A stretch of DNA of 64,000 nt from Peteryoungia rhizophila (GCF_004912145.1 NZ_STGT01000007.1:1-64000), one strand, 5' to 3'. Positions 43,927 to 53,216 are shown, counted from the stretch's first letter. Notes: a model not told the origin generated them from the letters alone. Made by a program: numbers and translations.

Positions 43927-44865
43927 CTAAATGCGCGGCCCTAATAGGAGTTCATTTGCTGGCCACCGCCTGATCAATTTGATTAAGAGAGGAACGATTA
44001 CTAGCGACGCAAATCCAGCAATCGGCCAATAAGCAACACTTTCGATATCGCTCACCTCTCTGATAATCATGATGGCCGCGTAGTGATAGAGATAAATTGC
44101 GAGATTTTCGGTAGCGAAAACGGAAGACCCAAGGCGCGTTTGCCATCCGGGGCGAGCATCCATCGCACTAATCACACCGAACACGATGGCGCACCTAGCG
44201 ACTGTCAACCACGATCTTCCTAGCTCTCCCCAGAAAGTTGCCGCCGCACCCAAAGCGCCCGCCGCCAAGATCGTTATCGCCAAGCGAAAAGGAATAGTTC
44301 CCACCGCCTCGCGGATCAGTACACCGATAGCAAAATACAGGCCGTAATATATATATCTATTATCAATGTTCCCAATGATCTGCATCAGGTCCACGCCCAA
44401 AAGTAGGGTCGCGTGTGGCGCCATAAAGATGAGCAGCAGGCACACTCTTGATCGCTGCCACGCAGCAAACGCCATCGCAAACCCGAAGAGGCAGGGGATG
44501 TACCATAGGTGAAACCAAGGGTCTAGGATCGATCCCGCCAAGGTATAAGCAGGCCACTTCCCGTGCGTCATCCATAGCAGAGCCAGAAACACTAGGTTTG
44601 CTATTAACCAAGGGCGCAAATAACGAGGCCATGCCCGTTTCCACAGGCACTGAATACCACCGTTGCTTTGCCCAAAAAAGTACCCCGACCAACCTAGAAA
44701 AACTGGCATATGAAAGAGATAGATTGCGCCCTTTATGTCATTGTCCACAGCGCGCTCGGTGAATATGTGGCCGAAGACGACCAGCAAAATGAGGATCGCC
44801 TTCACCGTATCAGCAGTGTGATTCCGCATCACGGCATCGGATGATTTTGAAATTTTGTTCATCAA
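43927..44865 (-). CDS. Acyltransferase-3 family membrane protein
   Basis: A 312-aa protein with about ten hydrophobic helices. The start HTADTVKAILILLVVFGHIF and the motif YLFHMPVFLGWSGYFFG are typical of AT3 O-acyltransferases (NodX/OafA superfamily), which acylate exported sugars. It lacks the SGNH extension of the larger enzyme at 29-31 kb. It stands alone between the integrase and the IS66 element and is probably cargo; its substrate is unknown. The ATG at 44865 is followed by a second Met; either may be used. Confidence 0.85.
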   Translation of the reverse strand: MMNKISKSSDAVMRNHTADTVKAILILLVVFGHIFTERAVDNDIKGAIYLFHMPVFLGWSGYFFGQSNGGIQCLWKRAWPRYLRPWLIANLVFLALLWMTHGKWPAYTLAGSILDPWFHLWYIPCLFGFAMAFAAWQRSRVCLLLIFMAPHATLLLGVDLMQIIGNIDNRYIYYGLYFAIGVLIREAVGTIPFRLAITILAAGALGAAATFWGELGRSWLTVARCAIVFGVISAMDARPGWQTRLGSSVFATENLAIYLYHYAAIMIIREVSDIESVAYWPIAGFASLVIVPLLIKLIRRWPANELLLGPRI

Positions 44866-45182
44866 TCTTTGCTTAAGCTCTTGGAGCGTCTAGTTCAATC
44901 ATCATCTTCGGCGTCGTAGAGCGCAATGTGCACCCATATCGTCGCTCGGGTTTGCCGCTCCTTTTCAGGTCCTTGCTGACCTTCTGCGTGAACCAGATGC
45001 GGAGTCACTTGTCGAGATGGTCGAAGTTTTGAGCAAGCGACTGCTTACAGCGGATGGGCGAGGATTCGCACCCGGGGCATGCCCAGTGTGACGGCCGTTA
45101 CTTTTCGACGAGTTCCCATCGTTCCACCCGCGCCTGCGTTACAGCGACTGGACGGTGGTTCTGATCCTATGCTGGCTCTCCG
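44866..45182. other. Intergenic, no gene recognised
   Basis: 317 bases between the acyltransferase start and the IS66 left end; nothing recognised. Confidence 0.45.
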
Positions 45183-45276
45183 GTAAGCGACAAGCAGACC
45201 CCATCTGGCGAAGCAGCTTAGCGGTCGGCTATCGGTAGCCCACAAGATGAACCGCTGTGAGCTGCTATGTCTGCGC

Positions 45277-45383
45277 CTAGAGCAATTCCAGCAAAAATGG
45301 GAACCGATTTTGCGTCCGGAATTGCGTAAAAACAAAGAGATAGAGCATGGAAGGCGACTCCGATTTCGCCGGCGATGCTCTAG
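45277..45383. repeat. RIME-like 107-bp palindromic repeat, copy 1
   Basis: Runs from CTAGAGCAATTCC to GCTCTAG and contains GCAATTCC...GGAATTGC and GCAAAA...TTTTGC inverted repeats. It is the same length as, and highly similar to, 52026-52132. Length and two-palindrome structure fit the Rhizobium-specific intergenic mosaic elements (RIME). It lies between the IS66 left tip and tnpA. Confidence 0.85.
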
Positions 45384-45405
45384 CTCTGTGACTAGAACTT
45401 TCCAT

Positions 45406-45771
45406 ATGATCGAGGCTGTTGCGGACCGCTTTGAGGGCGCACCCCGGCAGCTTCGCCGACGCTGGTCGGATGATTTTAAAGCGCGGGCGGTGGCAGAGGC
45501 ACTCGAGCCTTGTTCGAGCGTCTCAGCGATTGCACGTCGGCTCGATATCTACCCGTCACAACTATTTGGCTGGCGTCGCGCCGCGCTTGGCCCTCACAAG
45601 GAGAGCACAGGCTCGAGCGTTCATAAGGCAATCACGCCATCTGCAGGCGTTGCGATAGTAATCGAAGTTCTGATTGGCGATGTCGTCGTGCGCGCTCCCG
45701 TCGATGCTGACGAAGCTCATCTGCAGCGCGTGATCCGGGCGGTTCGTTCAGCAGGATCCCCGCAGGTGTAA
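45406..45771 (+). CDS. tnpA: IS66 TnpA (HTH accessory protein)
   Basis: A 121-aa protein. RRRWSDDFKARAVAEALEPCSSVSAIARRLDIYPSQLFGWRR is the transposase-8/IS66 OrfA helix-turn-helix; the rest is a short acidic domain. ATG 45406 is chosen; the frame is open further upstream but there it crosses the RIME repeat. Its end overlaps the start of tnpB coding by about 16 bases, suggesting translational coupling. Confidence 0.9.
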   Translation: MIEAVADRFEGAPRQLRRRWSDDFKARAVAEALEPCSSVSAIARRLDIYPSQLFGWRRAALGPHKESTGSSVHKAITPSAGVAIVIEVLIGDVVVRAPVDADEAHLQRVIRAVRSAGSPQV

Positions 45772-46097
45772 AGGCCTTCCTCGCCAGCCATCCCATCGAC
45801 TTCCGCAAAGGACCGGACAGCTTGCTGTCGCTGGTGCGGGACGCCGGCAATGATCCGTTCAACGGCTCGCTGTATGTCTTCCGTGCAAAGCGGGCCGACC
45901 GGGTCAAGATCGTCTGGTGGGATGGATCCGGGGTCTGCCTCTACTCGAAACGGTTGGAGAAGGCACAGTTCTGCTGGCCTCGGATCGGCCATAACCGGGT
46001 GCAGCTCAATCATGCCCAGCTCATGGCGCTGGTTGATGGCATGGACTGGAAACGGGTCCGATCGGTGGCGGTAAAGCCGCCGGAGATTGTTGGGTAA
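45756..46097 (+). CDS. tnpB: IS66 TnpB (start codon not evident)
   Basis: IS66 OrfB of about 113 aa. The family core reads IPAGVKAFLASHPIDFRKGPDSL, FNGSLYVFRAKRADRVKIVWWD, GVCLYSKRLEKAQFCWP and ends VKPPEIVG. Homology begins at ATC 45756, but no ATG, GTG or TTG lies in frame there: the codon before is AGG where an ATG would be expected. The first standard start is TTG 45822, which would cut off the conserved N terminus. Either a rare start or a start-codon loss; in the latter case the IS is inactive. TnpB's molecular role is poorly known, but it is needed in many IS66 elements. Confidence 0.8.
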   Translation: MPAGVKAFLASHPIDFRKGPDSLLSLVRDAGNDPFNGSLYVFRAKRADRVKIVWWDGSGVCLYSKRLEKAQFCWPRIGHNRVQLNHAQLMALVDGMDWKRVRSVAVKPPEIVG

Positions 46098-46170
46098 AGG
46101 CCTGCGGCGAAGTGAATCAAGCGTCTGAAAGGGCAGGAAAACCGGAGCAAAATATGCTCTGGTAGGCCTT

Positions 46171-47715
46171 ATGACGCCGCCCGATTTGCAGCTCCCGGAT
46201 GATGTAGAGACCCTGAAAGCCATGGTCCTTGCCATGGCCGAGAAGGCTGCGCGCGCCGATGCTCTCGAGAGCGAGGTCGCAGATCTGAAGGCCAGAAACG
46301 CCGATGCTGATGAACGCATCGAGCGACTGACCCAGATCCTGAAAGCCTTCGATCGTGCCCGCTTCGGTCGGCGATCGGAGAAGCTCGGCTTTCCAGGCAT
46401 CGATGAAGAGCAGCAGGCTTTTGTCTTCGAGGAAATCGAGACCGGCATCGCGGCAATCCGAGCCCAGGTGAACAAGGGTGCCGCTCAGACTGATGGCAAA
46501 CGTCCGCCGCGACCGCGCAAGGGCTTTGCTCCTCATCTGGAGCGCGTCGAAGTGGTGATCGAACCGGATGAACTGCCCGAGCATGCGGGCAAGCGAAAGG
46601 TGTTGATCGGAGAAGACGTCTCTGAGCGGCTGGACGTCGTGCCGGCGAAGTTCCGCGTCATCGTCACCCGGCGGCCGAAGTATGCCTTCAAGAACGAAGA
46701 CGGCGTCGTTCAGGCAGCCGCACCCGCGCACATCATCGAGGGCGGCATTCCAACGGAAGCGCTTCTCGCCCAGATCGCGGTCTCGAAGTATGCCGATGGC
46801 CTTCCTCTCTATCGGCAGGAGGCAATCTATGCCCGCGACAAGGTCGAGCTTGATATCCTGGCCGACTACATCCTGGCCGAGATCAAAAAGGCGGAGCGCA
46901 TCTTTGCTGACGAGACGACGTTGCCAACGCTCGCACCCGGATCCGGATCGGCCAAGACGGCCTGGCTATGGGCTTATGCCAGGGATGACAGACCCTTCGG
47001 TGGCAGTGGTCCGCCGAGGGTCGCCTATCGCTTTGAAGATAGCCGCGCGGGCGATCGGGTCGCCCGGCATCTGAGTGGCTATCGCGGTATTCTGCAGGTT
47101 GACGGCCATGGTGCCTACAACAAGCTGGCCAGATCCGACGGCGGCAATGATGGCGTAATACTCGCAGGCTGCTGGTCCCATAGCAGGCGCAAGTTCTACG
47201 AGCTCCACGCCTCGGATAGCTCCAAGATCGCCACCGAGACGGTGGAGCTGATGGCGAAGCTCTGGGAAGTGGAAGCAGCAGCGCGGGGGCAGAGCTCTGA
47301 CGCGCGTGTCGCGGCGCGCCAGGCGACATCTGCTGCGGTTGTCATGGAGCTCTTCGCTCTCTGGCAGAAGACCCTGCCGCGGATCTCCGGCAAGTCGAAG
47401 CTCGCCGAGGCGATCCGCTATGCCACCTCGCGTCGCTCCATCTTCGAGCGCTTCCTCACCGACGGCCGCATCGAGCTCGACTCCAACATCGTTGAGCGCG
47501 CCATCAGGCCGCAGACAATTACGCGAAAGAACAGTCTGTTCGCTGGCAGCGACGGCGGCGGAAGGACCTGGGCGACAATCGCCACGCTCCTTCAGACGGC
47601 AAAGATGAACAACGTCGATCCGCAGGCCTGGCTCACCCAGACCCTTGAGCGCATCGCCAAAGGCTGGCCCAGCAGCGATCTCGATGCACTCATGCCCTGC
47701 AACTACGAAGCCTGA
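46171..47715 (+). CDS. tnpC: IS66 TnpC transposase
   Basis: A 514-aa DDE transposase. It has an N-terminal leucine-zipper-like segment (ALESEVADLKARNADADERIERLTQIL), a PRKGFAPHLERVEVVIEPDEL linker with the zinc-like region, then the DDE core: ADETTLPTLAPG (first Asp), ILQVDGHGAYNKLA (second Asp), and DSNIVERAIRPQTITRKNSLFAGSD near the catalytic Glu, followed by the usual ATIATLLQTAKMNNVDPQAWL end. No interruption. A remnant of the same gene's last codons is at 7291-7354. Confidence 0.95.
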   Translation: MTPPDLQLPDDVETLKAMVLAMAEKAARADALESEVADLKARNADADERIERLTQILKAFDRARFGRRSEKLGFPGIDEEQQAFVFEEIETGIAAIRAQVNKGAAQTDGKRPPRPRKGFAPHLERVEVVIEPDELPEHAGKRKVLIGEDVSERLDVVPAKFRVIVTRRPKYAFKNEDGVVQAAAPAHIIEGGIPTEALLAQIAVSKYADGLPLYRQEAIYARDKVELDILADYILAEIKKAERIFADETTLPTLAPGSGSAKTAWLWAYARDDRPFGGSGPPRVAYRFEDSRAGDRVARHLSGYRGILQVDGHGAYNKLARSDGGNDGVILAGCWSHSRRKFYELHASDSSKIATETVELMAKLWEVEAAARGQSSDARVAARQATSAAVVMELFALWQKTLPRISGKSKLAEAIRYATSRRSIFERFLTDGRIELDSNIVERAIRPQTITRKNSLFAGSDGGGRTWATIATLLQTAKMNNVDPQAWLTQTLERIAKGWPSSDLDALMPCNYEA

Positions 47716-47835
47716 ACGGCCTCAGCTTGCCTATTACCAGAGTTTGCGCCGAATGCAATCAGCGTCCAGTCCTCTGCGGCGCACGATACCTTGCTCGCAC
47801 CTACCGTCATTGTCGTCTCTTTCGATTGAAGTCAG

Positions 47836-48150
47836 TCAATGGCCATATGGCCGCGCAAGATCGCCCTCGACCGGATGGTCCTGCGGAATGCCGCCGATAT
47901 CCGCTTGCGCCGCATAGGGCCGCCCCGTGCGCAGCCGCCAGATCGCGACCACGTCCTGCACCGTGGCAAAGCCCGTGTAGCCCACGACCAGAACACCGAT
48001 CAGGGTCATCCAGCCATAGGCGATAGTTTCGTTGACGCGGGTGTCAGGCGCGTCGATGACGAGCCGCAGCTGCCAGCAGGCACAGATCACCACCGGGAAA
48101 ATGATCGCCCGCCGCCAGGTCCAGCCGGGCTCTCCGGTCGGCTCCTTCAT
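47836..48150 (-). CDS. Small membrane protein of a phage lysis cassette (holin-like)
   Basis: A 104-aa protein with two hydrophobic segments (RAIIFPVVICACWQLRLVI; TIAYGWMTLIGVLVVGYTGF) and a soluble C terminus. It starts with an ATG that overlaps the stop of the GH19 endolysin remnant (ATGA at 48147-48150), the standard endolysin/holin neighbourhood in prophages. No holin family can be named. Probably a prophage remnant. Confidence 0.55.
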   Translation of the reverse strand: MKEPTGEPGWTWRRAIIFPVVICACWQLRLVIDAPDTRVNETIAYGWMTLIGVLVVGYTGFATVQDVVAIWRLRTGRPYAAQADIGGIPQDHPVEGDLARPYGH

Positions 48151-48720
48151 CGGGAAACCTCGATTGCCTTCAGGAAACACTGGGCGAGATCCGCAATGGG
48201 AGCGGCGCGGTCGGTCCCGTTGATAATGCGGCGCGCGTTGATCCGGTCAGCCTTCGGGCCGCTGAAATAGTCGGAGAGCTTGCGACGCGTGAAAACACCG
48301 TTCTTCATGCCCACGAAGAGGATCTTCACAGCGGTCGGCAATTCCAGAGCCTTCTCCGGAGTAGCCTCAATACCGAACTTTCGGTAATTCGCACGCCCTG
48401 TGATCTGCACGAAGCCCCGGCCGCGGTAGAGGAAGCCATCGCCATCAGCCTCGGGCATGTTGCCAAGATCTTTGGCGAGCTTTCCGGTGTCGTATTTGTG
48501 GAAGTATTTGCGGCCGCCGTATTCGGTGATCGGCAGCATCGTATTGGCCGTTTCATGCATGGTTGTTGCAGCATGTAGGCCAGCCAGCGATGGTCGGTCA
48601 GGCCCTGCCCCGCCCACTCATCCAGGATGGCTTCCATCCGGCAACCTGGCTCTCCGAGAGCCTGCCGCCAAACAGCGACGAGCGCACGGCAGCGAAAAAC
48701 GCTGCGCGGTTCGTAATCAT
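48147..48720 (-). pseudogene. GH19 chitinase-like phage endolysin with two frameshifts
   Basis: The pieces read MITNRAAFFAAVRSSLFGG, then (shifted) GMEAILDEWAGQGLTDHRWLAYML, then (shifted again) TTMHETANTMLPITEYGGRKYF, GFLYRGRGFVQITGRANYRKFG and the end IADLAQCFLKAIEVSR. This is the GH19 muramidase-type endolysin fold with the catalytic-type HET and RGRGFVQITGRANY motifs. Single-base losses near 48639 and 48569 break the frame, so no full product can be made unless these are sequencing errors. Confidence 0.85.
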
Positions 48721-48843
48721 GACGATATCCTTGAGGTTGAGAGCATACCGCGGCTGGGATGCACCGCTGGCTGTCGATTGACGCTTGCGAATTCCAGTGA
48801 TCTAAGGTTGCGCTACTGGGTTTAGTTGGTGGAGTGGATCTTA

Positions 48844-49839
48844 ATGCTTTCCAAGATCAGGCAGTGGGCGAGGCGCGTCGACAGCAACAGCAGAAAGACG
48901 TTGGAGCGCCTGGAAGCACTGGAGAGAAGTTTGAAAGCCCACAACCCTTCCACAAAGAATATGCCGGACAAGCCAGGCGAGCGATCAAACTCAAAGCCAC
49001 TGAACCTTGACGGCGTGGAAGACGACACCGCTCAGTGGGTGCGAAAACTGGTAAGCACGCGCTTGCCTTGGCTGGCGGCGGAAACGCCTTGGTTTACCGC
49101 GTCATCCGTCCTGTGGCTCGAGGCAAACCTGCTACGGTCTGATCGGGTCCTGGAATACGGTGGCGGCCGCAGCTCCATCTGGTGGGCAAAGCACGTCGAG
49201 GGGGTAACCACGGTCGAAGCATCAGCAGACTGGGCCGCGGCTATTCTTGCCCACGCCATGTCTCGCCCTGATCTCCTGAAACGTCTTCGCATTTATATGG
49301 CGCCTGCAGATTGGAACCCGTCATTCAACTCGGGACTGAAGCCCTATTGGAAGCAGAACGACGTCCTGTCCGAGGAGGATGCGCTACTGATGGAAAGAGA
49401 CCTGCTGACGCCGACATTCGACGGCCATAACGTTTGGGCCTTCGATGGCGCAGTTCGTCCATTGGTCATGATGAAAAGAATGCACGATGACACCAGCAAC
49501 GTCGACATAATCGTGGTCGACAATACGGAGTCTCAGTTCACCTCCGCGCTCGCTGATGAGCTGATACCGGCGGATCACTTCACTCGTCTGGATTTCTGCG
49601 CCAGACCCGGAGACCCGATCCCCGACCATCAGGAGGGCAAGCACATCACCTCCATCTTCGTCAGGCCAGACCGATTGCGTTCCGCCAAGATCGCAGAGAC
49701 GCCCTATCCAACTGCGCTGACCCGCGAGTTGCGGCTTCAGCACCAGGAGTCATCCGACTTGTCAGATGACGGGCTGAAGGGCGCCATGGAAAAACTTAGG
49801 CAGAGGTTGATGCAGATACAGTCGCTAGGCAAGTCGTGA
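48844..49839 (+). CDS. SAM-methyltransferase-like protein with N-terminal coiled coil
   Basis: A 331-aa protein. The N-terminal leader MLSKIRQWARRVDSNSRKTLERLEALERSL is basic and coiled-coil-like and resembles that of the gene at 54696-55601. Next comes a class I methyltransferase core with the glycine-rich motif VLEYGGGRSSIWWAKHV and VTTVEAS, and later NVDIIVVDN, corresponding to motifs I, II and IV. The acceptor is unknown; related proteins are annotated as FkbM-like or class I SAM-dependent methyltransferases in surface-glycan loci. ATG 48844 is chosen, with GGAG nine bases upstream. Confidence 0.7.
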   Translation: MLSKIRQWARRVDSNSRKTLERLEALERSLKAHNPSTKNMPDKPGERSNSKPLNLDGVEDDTAQWVRKLVSTRLPWLAAETPWFTASSVLWLEANLLRSDRVLEYGGGRSSIWWAKHVEGVTTVEASADWAAAILAHAMSRPDLLKRLRIYMAPADWNPSFNSGLKPYWKQNDVLSEEDALLMERDLLTPTFDGHNVWAFDGAVRPLVMMKRMHDDTSNVDIIVVDNTESQFTSALADELIPADHFTRLDFCARPGDPIPDHQEGKHITSIFVRPDRLRSAKIAETPYPTALTRELRLQHQESSDLSDDGLKGAMEKLRQRLMQIQSLGKS

Positions 49840-50417
49840 ATAACCTGAGCCAGTCACCTGAGTGACTGACGCAGGATTGATCACGTTTGAAAAGATCGTC
49901 CCGACAGTCTCCGAAAGAGCGCGAGCGCTTTCATGTCCAGCCCGCGCCAATGCGTCACCGGTGAAATGCGCGTTGTCCACCGTTGGATAATGGGCCAGGC
50001 GGGCTAGCCCTACACGCGGGTCTGCGTCCGCGATTTCCCGCAGGACAACGTTCATGGCAGGCGTATGCATTACCGCGACTTCAGATACGAAGATCGGCGT
50101 TGACCCGTCAATCAGGCCATCCGCTCCATCTTCGCGACAAGCGCATCCCAGCGGGCGCGATAGGTGCTTGCAGTGCTGTTGTCGGCGCTGCCCTGGTTCC
50201 AGCCGAACCAGTCGAACTTTGATATTCCGGCCTGGTCGCAAATGGCGAGTATGCGGGCATACTGCGGGCCGGTAACGCTGCCATCGTGCCAGTCGTTTAT
50301 GCTGCGACCGTTTCGGGCTGATATGACAAGGCGCTGGCTTTCACCCGTGGCTCTGGCAAGATAATGCGCAGTCCATAGCCCTTGATTGTTGATTTCCACT
50401 GAGAGCTGACCTTCCAC
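49825..50417 (-). pseudogene. Phage-type SGNH/sialate-O-acetylesterase-like protein, truncated and frameshifted
   Basis: The first frame (50417-50112) gives VEINNQGLWTAHYLAR, ISARNGRSINDWHDGSVTGP and FDWFGWNQGSADN (block III-like WxQGxxD). After a shift near 50110 the second frame gives GLIDGSTPIFVSEVAVMHT and YPTVDNAHFTGDALARAG, carrying the catalytic-type DxxH (DNAH). The N-terminal GDSL part is missing, cut by the IS21 remnant. A second remnant of the same kind of protein lies at 54247-54431. It overlaps the 3' end of the methyltransferase gene by 15 bases. Confidence 0.75.
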
Positions 50418-50434
50418 CGAGAATTAACCCGCCT

Positions 50435-51034
50435 TTAGGTATCGTTCGTGTTGATGGTCGGGGTCAAGTTCCTGCGTTCCTCCTTTGATGTTTTGGGCTG
50501 ATGGGCCGAGCTGTTCTTGAAGCGGAAGCTGTCGTTTCCGGTTTCGAGGATGTGGCAGTGGTGGGTGAGCCTGTCGAGCAGCGCGGTGGTCATCTTTGCG
50601 TAGCCGAAGACGCTTGCCCATTCACTGAAGCTGAGGTTGGTGGTGATGATGACGCTGGTACGCTCGCACAGCCTGCTCAGCAGATGGAAGAGCAGCGCCC
50701 CAACTGAAGCGCTGAATGGCAGGTATCCCAGCTCGTCGAGAATGACGAGATCGGAGTGAACGAGCCGATTGGCTATCTGTCCCGACTTGCCTTGCGCCTT
50801 CTCTTGCTCGAGCGCGTTGACCAGTTCGACCGTCGAGAAGAACCTCACTCGCTTGTGGCGATGCTCAATGACCTGAACGCCGAGCGCGGTGGCAATGTGC
50901 GTCTTACCCGTGCCAGGTCCGCCGACTAGGACGATGTTGTTGGCATCATCGAGGAAGTCGCAGCGATGGAGTTGCTGCACGAGAGCCTCGTTGATCTCGC
51001 TGCTGGTAAAGTCGAAGCCGTTCAGATTGGGTAG
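50435..51034 (-). pseudogene. istB: IS21-family IstB ATPase, N-terminally deleted
   Basis: Encodes the AAA+ transposition helper from NLNGFDFTSSEINEALVQQL onward: Walker A LVGGPGTGKTH, Walker B LVILDELGYLPFS, then SVIITTNLSFSEWASVFG and DRLTHHCHILETGNDSFRF. The usual N-terminal 60 or so residues are missing, because the frame is joined directly to the truncated istA at about 51034. No start codon remains except an internal GTG. Confidence 0.88.
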
Positions 51035-52007
51035 GCGGCGTTAAGGATTTACCGTCAACGAGCCGATGCAGCAGGTTCAGCACATGCGTCTTGGTCGGAA
51101 CGCCAGATTTCAGCGCCATGTAGACGGCCGACAGCACGGACTGTTCGTCGTGCTGAAGGACGAGTGCCAGGATATCGACCATCTCTCGATCGCCACCCGG
51201 CTTCTTGAGCAGGTATTGCTGCAAGGTCCGGAATGCATCGGGAAGCTCGATGAACGGTGCGCCGTTGCGAAGAGCACCGGGCTTACGCTGCACCACCGCC
51301 AGATAGTGACGCCAGTCATAGATGGTCTGTCCTGGCCGATCATGGGAACGATCGATGACGCGACGGTGCTCGCAGACGATCTGGCCTTCTGCGGCAACCA
51401 CGACACGATCCGGATAGACCCGGAGGCTCACCGGTCGATTGGCGAAGGATGCCGGAACGCTGTAGCGATTGCGCTCCAGATGCACGAGGCAGGTAGGCGT
51501 GACCCGTTTCGTATATTCGACGAACCCGTCGAACGGCCTCGAGAGTGGCATGAGAGCTGGAACTTCCTCGGCCCAGATGTCGGCAATAGTGCCACGCAAC
51601 TGACCGTGGGGTGTCTTGGCCCAGAACTCCTTGCAACGCTCCTCGAGCCAATCGTTCAGGGCCTCCAGTGATGGAAAGCGCGGGATCGGTTGAAAGAAGC
51701 GATGACGCGCATCCTGCACGTTCTTCTCGACCTGTCCCTTCTCCCAGCCGGACGCCGGATTGCAGAACTCGGGCTCGAACACATAATGACTGGCCATCGC
51801 CATGAAGCGGACGTTGACGTCGCGCTCTTTGCCATGACCGACCTTGTCGATCGCCGTGCGCATGTTGTCGTAGATGCCGCGACCGGGGATGCCAGCGAAG
51901 ACACGGAACGCTTGGTTATGGGCATCGAACCGCATCTCATGCGTCTGCAGGAGGTATGCCCGGACAATGAAGGCCCTGGAGTAACTCAGCTTGCGGTCAG
52001 GCCCCAA
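51030..52007 (-). pseudogene. istA: IS21-family IstA transposase, truncated at both ends
   Basis: Retains GIPGRGIYDNMRTAIDKVG, NPASGWEKGQVEKNVQDARHRFFQP, LNDWLEERCKEFWAKTPHGQ and SVPASFANRPVSLRVYPDRVV, the catalytic-core and C-terminal parts of IstA. The N-terminal HTH half is missing: homology stops at about 52007, just before a RIME-like repeat. The C terminus runs from DGKSLTPP straight into istB sequence, showing an internal deletion across the istA-istB junction. Confidence 0.88.
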
Positions 52008-52025
52008 TTCAGTGGCCTGTCTCTT

Positions 52026-52132
52026 CTAGAGCAATTCCAGCAAAAGTGGGAACCGGTTTTGCGTTCGGAATTGCGTTAAAGCAAAGAGATAGAGCATTGT
52101 AGGCGATTCTGATTTCGCCGGAAATGCTCTAG
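52026..52132. repeat. RIME-like 107-bp palindromic repeat, copy 2
   Basis: Same structure and length as 45277-45383 (CTAGAGCAATTCCAGCAAAA at the start, GCTCTAG at the end), with scattered substitutions. It sits exactly at the truncation point of istA, so it marks an insertion or recombination junction. Confidence 0.85.
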
Positions 52133-52188
52133 CTGCTGGGGCGACTTATGAGGCGAGGCTGGCGGAAATGGCCCGCATTCTGTGATGT

Positions 52189-53187
52189 CTACTTTTTAGC
52201 GATGATCGTCAGCCCTCCATGTCGTGTGCTGGCAAATGTATCGCTCCGATCAGGGAAATATACCTGATGAGCCGGGGGGCCTCCTTCGGGCTCTCCTCGA
52301 AAGTACTCCTTCACAATCTTGCCCCCAGCGTTCTGGACCGCCGACCTAAGTCCCTGCGGTGTGAAGAACAATGTGTGCGGATCTTGGCGCGCAGTCAGAT
52401 TGATATAGGTATGCCCGCCATTCGGTACCTCGATGAGAAGAAGTCCGGTGTCCTTCAAAGCGGCCAGCATTGATCCCAGCAGGGGACTTAGCGTCGAGGC
52501 AGTGAAGTGCTCGACCACGTGGGAAGCCACGATGACATCGAAAGCCGCCACTGGAAGACTGTCAGCATGAAGTTGTTCAGCGCCGATGTAGTCGAGATAC
52601 TTGCGGCTCTCTTGATCAAGTTCGACAGCGAATTTTTGCTCTGCTCCCGAGATGTAGAGGAAGTAACCTGGGCCAGATCCGTAGTCGAGGACGTTCCCGA
52701 AATGGGCCCCGGCCCTCGCTAAGGCATCCGCCTGTTGTTTGGCTCTAGAAAAATACCCTTTGAGCTTCGGGGTTGGTTCTCCGAGGAAGTATTGCTCTGG
52801 AGGAATTTCGCGGTCTTTCCTGTTGCTCCTCGCGTAGTCGGCTCGGTAAAAATCCGAGATTAAATCGTCGGCATCAGGGGCGTAGCCTGAACCACATTCG
52901 CCGCAGAAGAGGGTAATCGCGCGCCTGAACATAGGTTCGTTTGAGGGGTATGCAGAGGCCCACTTTACTTCACCAGCGCCACAAATTGGGCACGGTACAA
53001 GCTGCTTCTCGATTGAGAAGAGCCGCATCGGCGGAAGCGGTAATTGGGTCGGTTTCGATGCCGCGCCTTTTGGTGGCGCGGAGAGGATCTTCTCAATCCG
53101 CTTCAATCGCACATCTAGAGATGGGATCATCGATGCTCCTGAGATCGCGGATTTTAGTTTGCTCAGGATGCGCCTGCCGTTCACCAT
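52189..53187 (-). CDS. Class I SAM-dependent methyltransferase with zinc-ribbon segment
   Basis: A 332-aa protein. The N terminus MVNGRRILSKLKSAIS with a following helix (DVRLKRIEKILSAP) is loosely similar to the leaders of the other two methyltransferase-like genes here. A zinc-ribbon-like CPICG...CGECG (about residues 65-98) precedes the methyltransferase fold: NVLDYGSGPGYFLYI (motif I), FAVELDQES, FDVIVASHVVEHF and TGLLLIEVPNGGHTY. This layout resembles C-methyltransferases acting on sugar nucleotides or glycans. ATG 53187 is preferred, with AGGGG six bases upstream. Confidence 0.82.
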   Translation of the reverse strand: MVNGRRILSKLKSAISGASMIPSLDVRLKRIEKILSAPPKGAASKPTQLPLPPMRLFSIEKQLVPCPICGAGEVKWASAYPSNEPMFRRAITLFCGECGSGYAPDADDLISDFYRADYARSNRKDREIPPEQYFLGEPTPKLKGYFSRAKQQADALARAGAHFGNVLDYGSGPGYFLYISGAEQKFAVELDQESRKYLDYIGAEQLHADSLPVAAFDVIVASHVVEHFTASTLSPLLGSMLAALKDTGLLLIEVPNGGHTYINLTARQDPHTLFFTPQGLRSAVQNAGGKIVKEYFRGEPEGGPPAHQVYFPDRSDTFASTRHGGLTIIAKK

Positions 53188-53216
53188 TATGTCCCCTTTC
53201 ACGATGTTTCTTGTTC

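Larger units (their letters stand above)
45183..47737 (+). mobile_element. IS66-family insertion sequence, nearly complete
   Basis: The left tip GTAAGCGACAAGC (45183) and right tip GCTTGCCTATTAC (ending 47737) are imperfect inverted repeats, enclosing tnpA, tnpB and tnpC in the usual order. The right tip has TAT where the remnant at 7354 has CGC, and no 8-bp target duplication is visible (flanks GCTCTCCG and CAGAGTTT), so the element is probably immobile or recombined. A 107-bp RIME-like repeat lies inside its leader. Confidence 0.85.
50420..52025 (-). mobile_element. IS21-family element remnant
   Basis: About 1.6 kb made of partial istA and istB only. One side abuts the RIME-like repeat at 52026 and the other cuts the SGNH-hydrolase pseudogene at about 50420. 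No clear terminal repeats were identified. It cannot transpose. Confidence 0.8.

Noticed and set aside
45277..45383. RIME-like repeat considered as a CRISPR repeat or small RNA gene
   Set aside because: Only two dispersed copies, no spacer array, and the length and palindromes fit a rhizobial intergenic mosaic element.
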